64,000 nt of DNA, taken from assembly GCF_009730915.1 (NCBI RefSeq), contig NC_052477.1, positions 28,344,420-28,408,419 of the forward strand, in the 5' to 3' direction. This document shows, piece after piece, positions 1 to 11,550 of the stretch. Origin of the DNA: Dioscorea cayenensis subsp. rotundata. Lineage: Eukaryota; Streptophyta; Magnoliopsida; Dioscoreales; Dioscoreaceae. The notes under the pieces were generated by a model. It had not been told where the DNA came from and did no database searches. It saw only the letters and a program-made list of their open reading frames with translations. The stretch's first letter is position 1. Every line of letters begins with the position of its first letter. Position numbers and translations under genes: made by a program.

Positions 1-617
1 AATTTTCAGCCAACATTTCAGTGACCACATTGTGACTATTCATTGAGCATGCTGTAAAATGTTTAATATGATTATCACCAGTAGAAGTTAAAAGTTCCCA
101 AGATGGCCTTTTATATTGTAATAATTGTATGCCACTTCATCAACTGCTTGGATGCTCTGACATATTCTAAAATGCAAAATACCTAGACATCTTGCCAATT
201 AGACAGACATGATAACATAGAATGCATGAAGGAATATTTACAAGTTGTACTGGCAAAAAGCAGGTTATTAAGATGAAGATGAAATACTTGCTGGATGTAC
301 CCAATCACAGCATCCTTTTTAACAAAGATAACATAAAGGAAAAAGTGTCATGGGATATCTCTATCATAACATAGTTGCAAGCTAATTAGAAAGAGACAAA
401 TGCACTTTGAGTGGTTACTACTATGGTTATACATGCAGGACTTGATGAGCAATATTGTCTGACAGGTTTGCAATGAAAGTGGAAAACAGTTAAATGGATG
501 TTATATTCTGTCAAACGTACACCTGTAACTATTGCATGTCTCAAAGGAATGCCAAGTGAAAAGAAGTAATAGAGACACATAAGATTATGACAACGATGTC
601 AAAGAAAGACTAAGTAC
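1..617. other. S6 kinase intron, no further exon seen
   Basis: This stretch lies downstream of the first coding exon of the minus-strand S6 kinase gene. It begins with a good donor (CAG|GTAC, read on the minus strand at 620-615). I looked for the next conserved kinase exon, which would encode the hinge and catalytic loop, and found none, so the intron seems to run past the left edge. The only open frame here (386-580) has no recognisable content. Confidence 0.6.
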
Positions 618-1280
618 CTGAAACGAATATCTGAGCTGCACTATAAATGGATGATCAATTTTTGTCAATATATCCCTCTCAGCTTTCATGTACTCTGCAT
701 GATTCTTTTCCATAATCTTGTCCTTTCTCATCACCTTCATGGCATAGATTTCTGATGTGCCTTTCATCCGCACCTGAAAAACCTTCCCAAAGGCACCTTG
801 GCCAACAAGCTTCAAAATTTCAAAGTCATCGAGTCCAACAACAGCCTCTCCATTGTGAGACTTGATAACATGCTCATCTGCAGTGCCGATAGCTAGTTTT
901 CTCTGTTCAACTTCTATCTCATCATACACACTCTCCATGAGATCCAATGAACTCTCAGTCTCATGCAATGTGAGCTTGCTAAGAGACAAGATCTGGGTAA
1001 CACGAGTTGTAGGTCCTACCAATGAATGTGAGCGGTTCAAAACAACAACTGGGTCATCAAAAACATTTTCAGTTGAGCATGAAGCTAATAAAGAATTCTC
1101 AGATGTCAACACACTTTCTTCAATTGAGGCCTGCACTGGGGTGGGACCAAAAACATCAGCAAATTCGAACTCCTCATGCTTAGAGGGAAGAACATCAGTA
1201 ATGTCCATTGGAAGAAGTAGCTTGTTTAAGGGCTTCTTAACATTATTCCTGGAAAGACCAGAAATCTGAGAGGAAACCAT
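618..1280 (-). CDS. S6K: Ribosomal protein S6 kinase, first coding exon (partial)
   Basis: This is the N-terminal 221 residues of a plant AGC-family serine/threonine kinase of the S6K1/S6K2 (AtPK1/AtPK6) type. The family acts downstream of TOR, phosphorylating ribosomal protein S6 to control translation and growth. The protein starts MVSSQ, as Arabidopsis S6K does, which supports the ATG at 1280. It contains the plant-S6K block FADVFGP (about 40-46), the RSHSLVGP motif (83-90) and the start of the kinase domain: glycine loop GQGAFG (160-165), ATP-anchoring lysine in YAMKVM (Lys182) and the helix-C glutamate in AERDIL (Glu201). The exon ends at 618 in phase 0, after the codon for Gln in RYSFQ. 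The remaining catalytic domain, activation loop and hydrophobic motif lie outside the window. The reading frame is intact. Confidence 0.93.
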
Positions 1281-1553
1281 CTCTCAGAAGGTTAAGCAGG
1301 TCTCAATTGAAAAGGTGCTTTACAATTCTCACTAAGGCAGGCTCCCTCCACAAATCTCTAAGGCAATGACTGATGAAGAAGGAATCCTGACAATGGCCTT
1401 GAACAAGTGGAAGTTTACGTAGACAACTGGAGCACCCAGGAAACTTGGCAGGAAGGAAGAGCAAATCCACAAGTTGGCCTTGTTTCCCGATGCACAGGAA
1501 ACAGATTTTGTCACAGAGCTTCTTGAATTCATGAAGAACAAATTGCCTTACAG
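1281..1553 (-). other. S6K 5' leader exon with a 66-aa upstream ORF
   Basis: A good acceptor on the minus strand (pyrimidine-rich tract then TTGCAG, AG at 1555-1554) puts the start of this exon at 1553, continuous with the start codon at 1280. If spliced this way, the mRNA carries an upstream ATG at 1532-1530 followed by 66 codons and a TAG at 1334-1332, about 50 nt before the S6K start. A second possible acceptor (CAATTGAG) nearer the start codon would remove the uORF, so alternative acceptors could switch it on or off. The uORF peptide is not recognised. Confidence 0.55.
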
Positions 1554-2831
1554 CTGCAAGGATGGGCACATGAAATAATAAGTGAAATTGCAGTGAAAAA
1601 TCAAGAGTCCATGTATTTAAAGATAGTTACGCATCATCAGAGCGTAAGGGAGAAAATATATATAGAACACAATTTAACTGTAGTCAAACCTCTTAGCACT
1701 AAAACAGTATTCAACCAAAGCATCAAAAGAAACACAAGATAGGAATACAAGAAGAATAATACTTCCAACCATATAATCCTACATGTAAAGTACTCATGTA
1801 AATACAAAAGATAATTTAACATGAGTACGAAGCATTTTAATATTAAGAAATAAAAAAATGTACATATCTGATCCATGGAAAAGGGTTGGTTAAAAATTAG
1901 GCTATGCATGCATATCAATGTGTGCAAGAACAAGTCATTACATGTTCTTAATAAAAGTAATGATCCATAAAAGATTTAAAGTATGGAAATTTACAGAATG
2001 GAATATGTAGAAAACACATGGAATAGAAAAAACAATGGCAGAGTGCCCAAAGAAAAGAAATAGTGATGTGACTAATAACATGCTTGATCGAATCAATGAA
2101 CTTGTGATGGATCAATCCTAGAACCTATCCCCAAAACCAAGAGTCAAAATTAAACATATAATAATAAAATAATATCTTCTAAGCATCAAGGTCCAGACAA
2201 ATTGACAAGAACAAGCAGTTGAAAAACCTATGTCTTCAGTCCACTCACATCCTTCCCCTTTTGTGTTACCTTCACAACATTAAAAACTAGTGTCCAATAA
2301 GCATCAAGAGTTGCAATTTATAGGACTAGATAAATCAATTGAAATTTTCACACATCTATCGCAATCTGATTGCGATCTAGCTACAAATAAAACTACAATA
2401 CATCATCGCCAAATCCTCCAAAGAATTCTATAAAAATTTATTATTTTCAAAACCACAGACCACCAGCACACATAATACACCAAAAAACCAAGCCTTCCAC
2501 ACAAGTCCTCTTGCCACCTAATCCATGCCATCTACCACAACCTTGCCTCACAATTTCCCAGATCTCTGAATCTTTCTCTTATCCCCACTCACTAACTCTG
2601 AACTAATCTTCCCTACCAACAAATCCCCCAGCATAGAAGAAAAAAAACTAAGAATAGATTCACAATTCCAAAACCAAACAATCAGATCTACAAAAATCAC
2701 ACACACAAAAGAGGAAATCAACAAACCCTAATCAACCAAACAGCAAACAAATCACACAAAAAAACCACCAATTCAACCACGCGACCAGAAACAAGAGATC
2801 AAAACCCCAAAGAAATCACAAAGGGACTCAC
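1554..2831 (-). other. S6K leader intron
   Basis: The intron separates the short leader exon from the ATG-containing exon of the S6K gene. Its donor is AAG|GTGAGT at 2832-2826 on the minus strand, and the acceptor is the TTGCAG ending at 1554. Long first introns in the 5' leader are common in plant housekeeping genes and often boost expression. No coding content was seen. Confidence 0.6.
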
Positions 2832-2930
2832 CTTCGTAGGAAGGAGCGGCGCGCTGCTGACCGTGATCGCCGGCGATCTCACGACGGTTAATGTCCCAAT
2901 CCGATCTCCGCCGAGCGCTATTTATAGTAA
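2832..2930 (-). promoter_or_regulatory. S6K core promoter and first leader exon
   Basis: Reading the minus strand, a TATA box CTATAAATAG lies at 2926-2917. Transcription would start roughly at 2892, giving a leader exon of about 60 nt that is GC-richer than its surroundings and ends at the strong donor at 2832. The start site is inferred from TATA spacing only. Confidence 0.6.
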
Positions 2931-3164
2931 AAGTTTCAGTTTCAGGGAACGAGTCCGAGTATAATTCGAAGAGGTACACGTGGCGCAATATTAGTGGTGG
3001 ATGGGATGTTATTTAGACACATGCTCTAACATGCGCGTCAAGATCGGGTGGCGCATCGAAGCCTATTGGTGTTACTGAAATGACGTAAATACCCTTCCGT
3101 GCCTTGCTAGTTCTCTTGGCTGTCAGCTTGCCTTATCGTTTATCCCAGCGGGGTACTTTCGGCC

Positions 3165-3430
3165 AAGTATTTTATTCGTTGGAATAAATTATTATTTTTT
3201 TAATATTTATAAGCATTTATTATTTTTTTCAAAATTATTCCAATCACTTTAATTCAATTCATTTTTTAAAATTAAATATTAAAAAAAATATATATAAAAA
3301 CATAAATTATGAATAATTTAAAAAAAATTAATAAAATTAATAAATTTTTTATAACAATTTGTGAAATAACTAAATTTATAGGTATATTAAATTCGATTAA
3401 CCATGACAGATAAAAAAAATGGAGGGAGTA
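3165..3430. mobile_element. Stowaway-like MITE remnant
   Basis: The right end reads GACAGATAAAAAAAATGGAGGGAG followed by TA (TA target duplication expected), the typical terminus of Tc1/mariner-type Stowaway elements. Internal stretches (AAGCATTTATTATTTTTT near 3210 and GTGAAATAACTAAATTTA near 3361) are shared with the better-preserved copy at 9352-9627. The left terminus is degraded. Confidence 0.5.
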
Positions 3431-4118
3431 TTTGTTTGAAATTTTATTATGAGTAGGTTTATGTTGAAATTAGCTAAATTTTAGTTATAATTATTAATAT
3501 TAATAAGATTTTATGAGTTGATGGTCTAATTAAAAATTTGGTGTTTTGAAAGAGAAGGAATAATGGAATATGGTGCTACTTATCTACAAAATTATGAGAG
3601 GAATATGTATGAGAATATTCCTTATTGTTTTTGTGTATGTGCGTGCCCTCAGAGGATGTGTCTTAAAAAGTTAAAATTTATCTCAAAATTAAAATTAAAT
3701 CAATTTATTTAAAAGTTTTGAATTTGAATTACCTTTTATGTAGCTTAATACTAAAATCATTATTTATCTCTTATTTTTTATCTTTAATGATAAAAATAAA
3801 TAACACAAATTCTATTGTTATTTTAATTATAATAAAATGATAATCTGTTATATAACACATTATTTTTAATCATGTTAAAAAGATACACAAATATAAAGTG
3901 AATATTTTAATATGTGTGTGCTCGTACTATAAACATATGTAATATATATATATATATATAATACTTTTAAATTTAATGTAGTCAGTTTGAAATTAATTTT
4001 GAACTTCAAAATCAATATCAAATTTTGTTCAAAAACTTAAAAATTCAATCCGCATTTATGCTACACAAGAAATTGATTGATAAATTGATGTGAATTTTTT
4101 TTGGTACTCCCTTGTTTT

Positions 4119-4149
<31 letters not shown>

Positions 4150-6384
4150 TGTGATTAATAATAAAAATGTAAAAATTACTATCAAATGCTCAATATTAAA
4201 AATAAGAGAAATTTTGATAGATGTACAGTATATCATCTATTAAAAAGATCACAATGCAAATGATGAGTAACTGTTCATAGTTAAAATTTTAAAATTTAAC
4301 TCCACTTAAATACTTTTATTTTATTTTATTTTATTTTAAGTAATGGAATATATTTTTATTCCAATTATATGCTAATAATAATTATGAATATCAATAAGAA
4401 TATGCTAATATAGCACACTCCAGTTTTGTGGTCCCAAACTGTATTATTCCCCCGCCTGCCTTTCGGTTTTTTTCGCGGCCAAGAGATATGATGTGATTTT
4501 TCACAAAAAAAAAATTTGATGTGATTGTTTTGGTAAACCATATATTTTTTTAAATTTATTTATTCAATGAGAACACTTACTTGTATTAATTTTTAAATAA
4601 AATCCCTTAAATTCTTTCATTTTTCATAATCCTTTTTCAAATTAAATATATTTATATTTAAAAAATAGATAAACTGCATATTAAAAAAGATAACATAAGG
4701 ACAAAGAACACAGAGAAATAATAAGAAATAGAAAGAACAAAATACAAAACACGGTATATAACAGACAAAACTCCTCACCGCAATGAATGAATAAAAGTAA
4801 AAAAACCTAGTCTTCCATATGATTTGGATCTCTTTTTTCTGTCCCACCAGTTTGATAAACATCAGTAAAAAAAACAGGAAAGTGCGTGGCTCTATAACCT
4901 CTAGGGTGCAGTGAATGCTACAAATACAAATAGTTTAAAAACGAAAATAGAGATGTATGAATATGGAAATTATGGAATGATGTAATTGGGCCAGTGACCT
5001 TTCTTTTTATAATCCCTTTTGTAGACTTGTAGTCATCATCCAAAGTTGGAAACAAATGCAGGTCACCAAACTCTACACACTTATGATATTGCAAATTTTT
5101 TAATTATTATTATTATGGAAAATTACTTTTAGCATCCCAAAGTTTCAAAATTTCTCAGACAGCCTTTCTGATATTTGAATTTCCCAGACAACCCCTCATT
5201 TTTTAGTACACTTCTTTTTCCGTCACTGTCTCTCACTCTGTTAGTTTATTCTATCATATAACATTTATTTCTCGCTTAATAATTATAGTTTATGTTTAGT
5301 ATTGCGTATTACGTGTAACTACATAAATTTTTTTACTTAATATGTTATATTTTTATTTAATAATTATTTTTTTTATTTAATATTTGACGTTCATGTTTAA
5401 TATTATGTGTTTCCGCTTAAAAACTAACGGTCATTCTTGTCAACATTAGTTATTTTTATATTAGAGGTACTGAAAAGTAAACTTTCAGGAAAAAAAATCA
5501 TTTTGGAAATACCCAAATTCAGAAAGACCAAGTGTGCATAAAATTTTTTTTCAAGGGGTTTTAGGAAATTACCAATTATTATTATTACATCTTTTAATTT
5601 TGTTTTTTTGCAATTATAAAAAAACTTTAACATATTAATGCCTCACGGGGCATATCGGTCCAGTTCAAACTTTTTATTAATCTTTTTATTAACATATTAA
5701 TGCCTCACAAGGCATGTATATGGTAAACACAAAATGTATATAGTAAAATTAAATTCTAATTAGAAAATTGACTTATATGTCTGAATTTTTATTAACATCT
5801 AAAATGCACCCTTTTCTTTAAATAAATTTTGTGTATTATTATTATTTACACAGAGTTCTAATGTAGTTACTGTATATAACAAAACAAGCTTATGCGAGCC
5901 AGTTGGGGGCCAAGAGTTTGGTGAGCTCACTTGTGATTGAGAGAGCTCACTAACCACACACAAGTTTACACGTGCCAATGAGAGATTGCCCGATTTAGGA
6001 TAAAGTTTGTCCAACCACAAATTAATTTAAATGTAGATATACATAAATAAAAAGTTGATGTTTCATAAAAATTAAATTAATTTAATATAATAAATTCTAG
6101 ATAAATAAATTATATTGAGGTTTTTAGTTTTTAAATAAGTTTAAAGATATATATTTTTTAAGCTATATTGAAAGATGAAACCCTGCCATTTATTGTTATA
6201 ACTTATAACTATGATATATTATTGGAAAAACAACTTGAAAGTCTTTGGTAAATTTTGTTGATCTTTATAGGTTTAATGCAATAAAACTTCCTCACTTTCT
6301 AAATAAAACTCATTTTTTTAAGTATTATTATACTTTTCTTCAAAATTTGTATTTTTATGTGAATTTTTTTCACTGTGGCTTGTC

Positions 6385-6419
<35 letters not shown>

Positions 6420-6891
6420 CAAATGTTGAAACTCTCAAGTCAACTATGTATTATACAATGTGTGAACATTAAATTTAATTATGTGTCATCATATATATAA
6501 ATATATAATGAGGGATTAATAAACTATTAATAATCTTTGGTTAATGATCGAGTAATGGCTGGTATGTGGTGTCATTTTGGGAAAAAGAACATTAGATTTT
6601 TCAAGTTTGTAATTTGTATATTTATTAAATTTTTCCCCTAGTTACAAATTGTTACTAATTTCTCCATTGTTTTTAGGTGCTTGAAAAATGAAAATTATAA
6701 TTAAAGCTCATTAAAGCTCAAGTATGAGAATTTGATAATGTGTGTGTTTTGGCATTCTACCCCTCGAAAAAGTTGATAATCACAAATTAATTTAAATTAA
6801 TTTTTAAAAAATCTTTGATATAATTAAAAAAGACCATGGTGACTGCTTATGGTGACTGCTTATATAGACTCAAATTATAAGATATTGAGAT

Positions 6892-6922
<31 letters not shown>

Positions 6923-7776
6923 AAATGATAAATCACAGCTTTCAATCATTATTGTAAGAGAAAGTTGAGATGTCAACTAAATTATACACTCTTATACTTT
7001 TGATGAAGTTTTAGCATTTTAAATTACAATTATTCATTAACAATTTTAGTTAAAAAAATTAGTTTATTCAAGTGTACCTCTAATGAAGATATTTACAATA
7101 AAAAAATAAAAAGTACATGTCTAAATGAACAAAAAAATCATTTTCATATGTTGGTTAATTATTCAGGTGCAAATAATAATAATATCAACAACAATAAACT
7201 TTTTAAAATAAAGTTTTGGTAATTTATCACATGATTGTGAACTGGCATTTCTTTTATTGGAACTTTGATACATCACAATCCAAAATTCCTTTTTTTCTTA
7301 AAAATCTTGCATGATTTAAAAGATGGGACTGACACTTTGCTTCATGGACCAGGCAAATCTCAATCAGAGCCAAAACATATGAAAAACGAGCATTTATTAT
7401 GATCCTCATCCACAACCATAGATCATTTTTTTTTCTTCTGATTAAAATTGATGGACATTTAAATACTTTTAATTAATTAATAAATAAATGTGCACAAAAA
7501 TCAGTTTTTTTTCTTTTTTTCCTGTACACCCGGAAAATTAATCAAATTATATGCATATCTTTAATAAAATTAAATACCATGTACATCACTCAAAATTTTT
7601 ATTTGTCAACGACAATGTCCCATTTTACCTTCCTTGGTCTCACTTCAGCCATATTTCCGAAGGTTCAATTGAGAGAATTTTTTTCAATTTTTCAATTATT
7701 ATTAAAATGAATTAATTATTTAATTTTTAAATATTTACAGCTCCACCAAATATGAAGATGCTCAAACTCAAGTAGA

Positions 7777-8062
7777 GATAGTAATGGGGCGGGGCGGCTC
7801 CACGTCCCACCTTATCCTACTTTTTTTTTTTACCTTCTTAATACTATTATTACACCGTAGATTTTGCACTCGCCCTGCCCCCGTTTTACATTTGTTTTTT
7901 AATGATAAAATAGATATTTTTCCTATTTTAAGATCATTTACATCAATAATTAAAATATTTACAATGCTACATAAAATAAAAAATATTATAATGCATATAT
8001 ATATATAGAAGCATATAAGTAAATTTTTTTAACGTCGCGGAACGGGGGCAAGGCAAAGTAAA
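7777..8062. mobile_element. Degraded hAT-like MITE (GGGGCGGGG type)
   Basis: A short GC-rich left end (TAATGGGGCGGGGCGG) and a GC-rich right end (AACGGGGGCAAGGC) flank an AT-rich core. Composition and ends resemble the element at 39886-40221. No convincing target-site duplication was found. The 74-codon frame at 7784-8008 lies inside it and is not a gene. Confidence 0.35.
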
Positions 8063-9351
8063 ACCAAAACCACCCAACCTCACAAAAAATCTCCTCATGA
8101 TTCACCTTGCACCCAACTCTCAAAAAAATAAATAAATAAAAAAAAAAATAGTTGAAACCCGATTAGGTCGGAAACTACAAATCGATTAGGGTTTTGCTAC
8201 ATCACTAAACTCAAGCTCTCACTGTTTGCCATCAAGAGTAGTTTTGACTTATGTTTTCCTATCTTCCTCTCTCCTTAATTAGTAATTAGCCCCTCATTCA
8301 AAGATCCCATCCAAAGATAGTTTACCCTCTCCACTGCTAAATTTATTATCATTCAGTACCCAATAGCCATCTTTCTACGTGTTACTTGCCTTGCTTTTCA
8401 CTCAAGAAATTACTATTAAAAAACAGAATATTAGAAACGGAATTTATCTCATTTATTATAATTACAAACGATTATCAACTGGAATAACAATTGTTTTAAA
8501 TATGATTTTAATAACAACGAGCTTATAAACTGCCATTTAAAAGTATAATTTATTAAAATGTTAATAAATATTAGTTTTAGAAAATATTTGTTTCTATCAT
8601 TGTTGTTCCTCTTATTTTATTATTATCGTCTTTACTTGAGTTTTTTTATAATAATTTTGTGATTTTACCACCTTCATAAATTATTATTATTATGCGCATT
8701 TACCCTTTTACATCATATACTCACTAAAATACATCATTACATGTTAAGTGACTAAAAACATGTGCATATATACCATTGAAAGTTTTTAATAACCATTTAC
8801 TTAATGTCTGTGCATATATCCAGTTTAAATTTGATTAAGTTAATATATATATTTTTTTAACATATACCAAAGACATCAAAATAGTTTTATTCACAACATC
8901 TAAATATAAAGTACCATTACAAGGGTTAAATAAAATTATATATTTTTTTACTATAAAAGTCAATATATTATAAAATTTATAATATATTTTAATAATATAT
9001 ATATGGTGGAGGAGTATATATACAAATAAATTAAATTTAAAAAGTTTACATAGTATTTAATTTTATTGAGAGGTATACATGTAATAATGTAACCCTTTCA
9101 AAGAGTACATAGACAAAATTTCAAGATAAGAACATATATATATATATAAAAAAATTAAATAAGAAAGTTTAATATATTTTTTTAAAAATTTTAAAAATTT
9201 ATATTAGCGATCGTTTATTCTATTGGTACTGACATTAGATTTTCTACATAAGATATTTTTCTGATTGAGAAGACGGTTTCAAGTTGTAGTAGTTTATACA
9301 AGATGAGAGTACAAATATTATAAAGCTCAGCTTCTGGTATATGTTATACTA

Positions 9352-9627
9352 CTCCAACCGTTCATTTTTCATCTGTCGTAAACTCATGTTCTTTTTTATA
9401 TGTCATTTTCTAATATCAATAAGCATTTATTATTTTTTTACAAAAATTACCCTAACACTTTATTCAATTTTTTTCTTGGAATTAAATATGAGAAAGAAAT
9501 ATGAATATATAAATTAGGGGTAATTTTGAAAAGTATAACAAATTTTCTATAAAAGTTTGTGAAATAACTAAATTTATTGATATGTGAGATTCATTTATTC
9601 ACGACAGATAAAAACGAACGAAAGGAG
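9352..9627. mobile_element. Stowaway-like MITE with intact ends
   Basis: The element starts CTCCAACCGTTCATTTTTC and ends AACGAACGAAAGGAG, imperfect inverted termini, and is flanked by TA on both sides (9350-9351 and 9628-9629), the target duplication of Tc1/mariner transposition. It is about 276 bp, AT-rich and has no coding capacity. It is a relative of the remnant at 3165-3430. Confidence 0.65.
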
Positions 9628-9999
9628 TACTTGATATGTGATTTGGACATATTTATTTATTTTATTTAATTATTAAAATTTTTAAAAATAAACTAAACTT
9701 TTGGATACAATTGAGTTTCTTAGAACCATTTCCAATACGTCATTTATTACTCAATTTAATAAGTTTGAGAGCATAAAGATATTTCTAAATTTTATACCTA
9801 TATTATATTATATAGTATATATACACAAGTCTGAAAAGAAATGCTCTAATTCCTCGGTCTCAAATTCACATCGAACAACCTTTTCATTTTCTTCCTAGAA
9901 AAGCCAAAAAAATAAAAAAATAAAAAATTAAAAAAATAAATAAATCATGAGTTTCTGAATAAAATGAACGGTTTTGAATTGGTCCACCATACCGAGTTT

Positions 10000-10262
10000 G
10001 AGACCGTTCACCACTCAATGGGCCCACCAGTCGCAGCCACGTCACCACATTGGCCTCTCATCGTATGCCACGTGTACAATTCGCTGACGTCAGCCTCGAG
10101 ACCATGTAACTTCGAGCTCACACTACACACCCTCCCCAACTCGTTTTCAAATTTCGAATCTGCTCCCGCTCTTTCCTTGCATCGGGACCGCGGGGCCCAC
10201 AAAAACCCAAGGATGGGCCCCACGAGCCTGGCGCGTGACACACGAGGCGTCTAGCGAAGTAC
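10000..10262. promoter_or_regulatory. GC-rich block with G-box and TGACGTCA motifs
   Basis: This block is clearly GC-richer than its flanks. It holds a CCACGTCA motif (10038-10045), a perfect G-box CACGTG (10069-10074) and a perfect palindromic TGACGTCA (10085-10092), all ACGT-core bZIP-type sites. Two overlapping long open frames (9964-10254 plus, 10008-10241 minus) probably just reflect base composition. It sits about 1.15 kb upstream of the inferred NETWORKED-4 start site. It may be a distal enhancer or the promoter relic of a lost gene. Confidence 0.35.
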
Positions 10263-10299
10263 CGAAACTACCCAAACCGTGTGTTATATACTGTGCATT

Positions 10300-10815
10300 T
10301 ATAATTTTATAATGTACCCAATTGACGAAGGGAGTTGTTGGTTGGTTTATAGAAATTTATTACGTGTTATAGCACCAATGATCGAACATCTCTCGATGAA
10401 GAACTATAATTTAATAATGTACCCAATTGACGAGGGGTTGTTGATTGGTTTATAGAAATTTATTACGTGTTGTAGCACCAATGATCGAACATCTCTCGAT
10501 GAAGAACTATAATTTTATAATGTACTCAATTGACGAAGGGGTTGTTTGGTTGGTTTATAGAAATTTATTACGTATTGTAGCACCAATGATCGAACATCTC
10601 TGGATGAAGAACTATATTTCTTATTTTTAACTGTATTCGTAGGAGTTATTATACATCATATTTTTATTATTTATTTAATAAAATTGTTAAATTATTAATG
10701 TGTAGCACCAATGATCGAACATCTCAGGATGAAGAACTATATTTCTTATTTTTCACTGTATTCGTAGGAGTTATTATACATCATATTTTTATTATTTATT
10801 TAATAAAACCGTTAA
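10300..10815. repeat. Tandem repeat, about 103-125 bp unit, four copies
   Basis: The motif AGCACCAATGATCGAACATC occurs at 10371, 10474, 10579 and 10704, giving periods of 103, 105 and 125 bp. The first three units share ACCCAATTGACGA and GGTTTATAGAAATTTATTACG. The fourth copies the tail of the third (sequence from 10579 to about 10690). Copies differ by a few substitutions and short indels. The frame 10445-10630 is open only because the repeats keep phase over two units. Confidence 0.85.
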
Positions 10816-11039
10816 GTTATTAATGTGTATTATATATTTTACTGTTTATTCAATACATTCACACTTCAGAAATTTAAAAACATTTATATAAAATATTGGA
10901 TTGTTTTTTTGTGAATAATAGTATCATTGTGATTATAAATAATAATATAATGAAAAAATGAGATGTACAGTATTTTAATTTGAACCGTCAGATTGTATTT
11001 ATAACAGTAAAGGGATAAATCTGAATTGTCAAAACTTAT

Positions 11040-11245
11040 TTAGAAATTCAAAACACAGAATAAATTTTTGATCTTTCTCCACGACAAGACACTGTTCCCA
11101 CTGAGTGGACGTCTAAAGACTTATTTTCCTACATAAACACAAAACATAGAATAAATTTTAATTTTTCTCTACAATAAGATACTATTCCTACTAGTGGATG
11201 TCCCAAGACTCTTTTTCCCCACATAAATATATATATATATATATT
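11040..11245. repeat. Diverged direct repeat (about 95 bp) plus TA run
   Basis: Two diverged copies of a unit containing AGAATAAATTTT, a CTCCAC/CTCTAC core, AAGACACTGTTCC/AAGATACTATTCC, and a TTTTCC...ACATAAA end occur near 11055 and 11148. A (TA)n run follows at about 11226-11244. The function is unknown. They lie just upstream of the NETWORKED-4 promoter. Confidence 0.5.
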
Positions 11246-11384
11246 AGAATTTTGAATTTATGCACATATTTTTGATATTCTTTAAAAAAATATTATTATA
11301 AATAAAAAAATAAATAAATATCTGTGTATCAGTAAAATAAGGAAACTAATAATAAGGGGGTATTTTGGTAAATTTAAGTCATGA

Positions 11385-11550
11385 GTTGATATAAAAGGCC
11401 CAACAAGGCAATACTTTTTTTTTTGGAATTTGAGTGGGTTCTCTCGGCGCTCTTCGTCTTCTTTTCTCTCTCTCTCAGAAATCGAGTGAGGTTTCTCCTT
11501 TCTTCTCCGGCGCTTTTCTTGAGCTCCACTTCGCTGGGAATCTCACTTCC
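11385..11550 (+). promoter_or_regulatory. NETWORKED-4-like gene core promoter and leader exon
   Basis: A TATA-like ATATAAAAGG lies at about 11389-11398. It is followed by a CT-rich leader beginning near 11420 and a donor (TTCCG|GTAACG) at 11551. The start site is inferred from TATA spacing. The open frames here (11423-11847) run through the donor into the intron and are not translated products I can support. Confidence 0.5.

Larger units (their letters stand above)
2990..9350. other. AT-rich intergenic spacer
   Basis: No gene is supported here. Open frames of 60-80 codons are low-complexity and lack family similarity or splice context. The stretch holds (TA)n runs (about 3943-3960, 4124-4150, 6389-6418, 6892-6909), A/T homopolymers and two MITE-like remnants listed separately. 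A block at about 5117-5590 resembles a non-autonomous element but shows no clear terminal repeats. Confidence 0.6.

Noticed and set aside
862..1269. 135-codon plus-strand open frame
   Set aside because: It lies exactly antisense to the conserved S6K coding exon and has no features of its own.
7784..8008. 74-codon plus-strand frame
   Set aside because: It sits inside a degraded MITE and ends in a TA-rich run.
9964..10254. 96-codon frame and its 77-codon antisense partner
   Set aside because: Both come from a GC-rich regulatory-looking block with few stop codons; no domain, splice context or family similarity.
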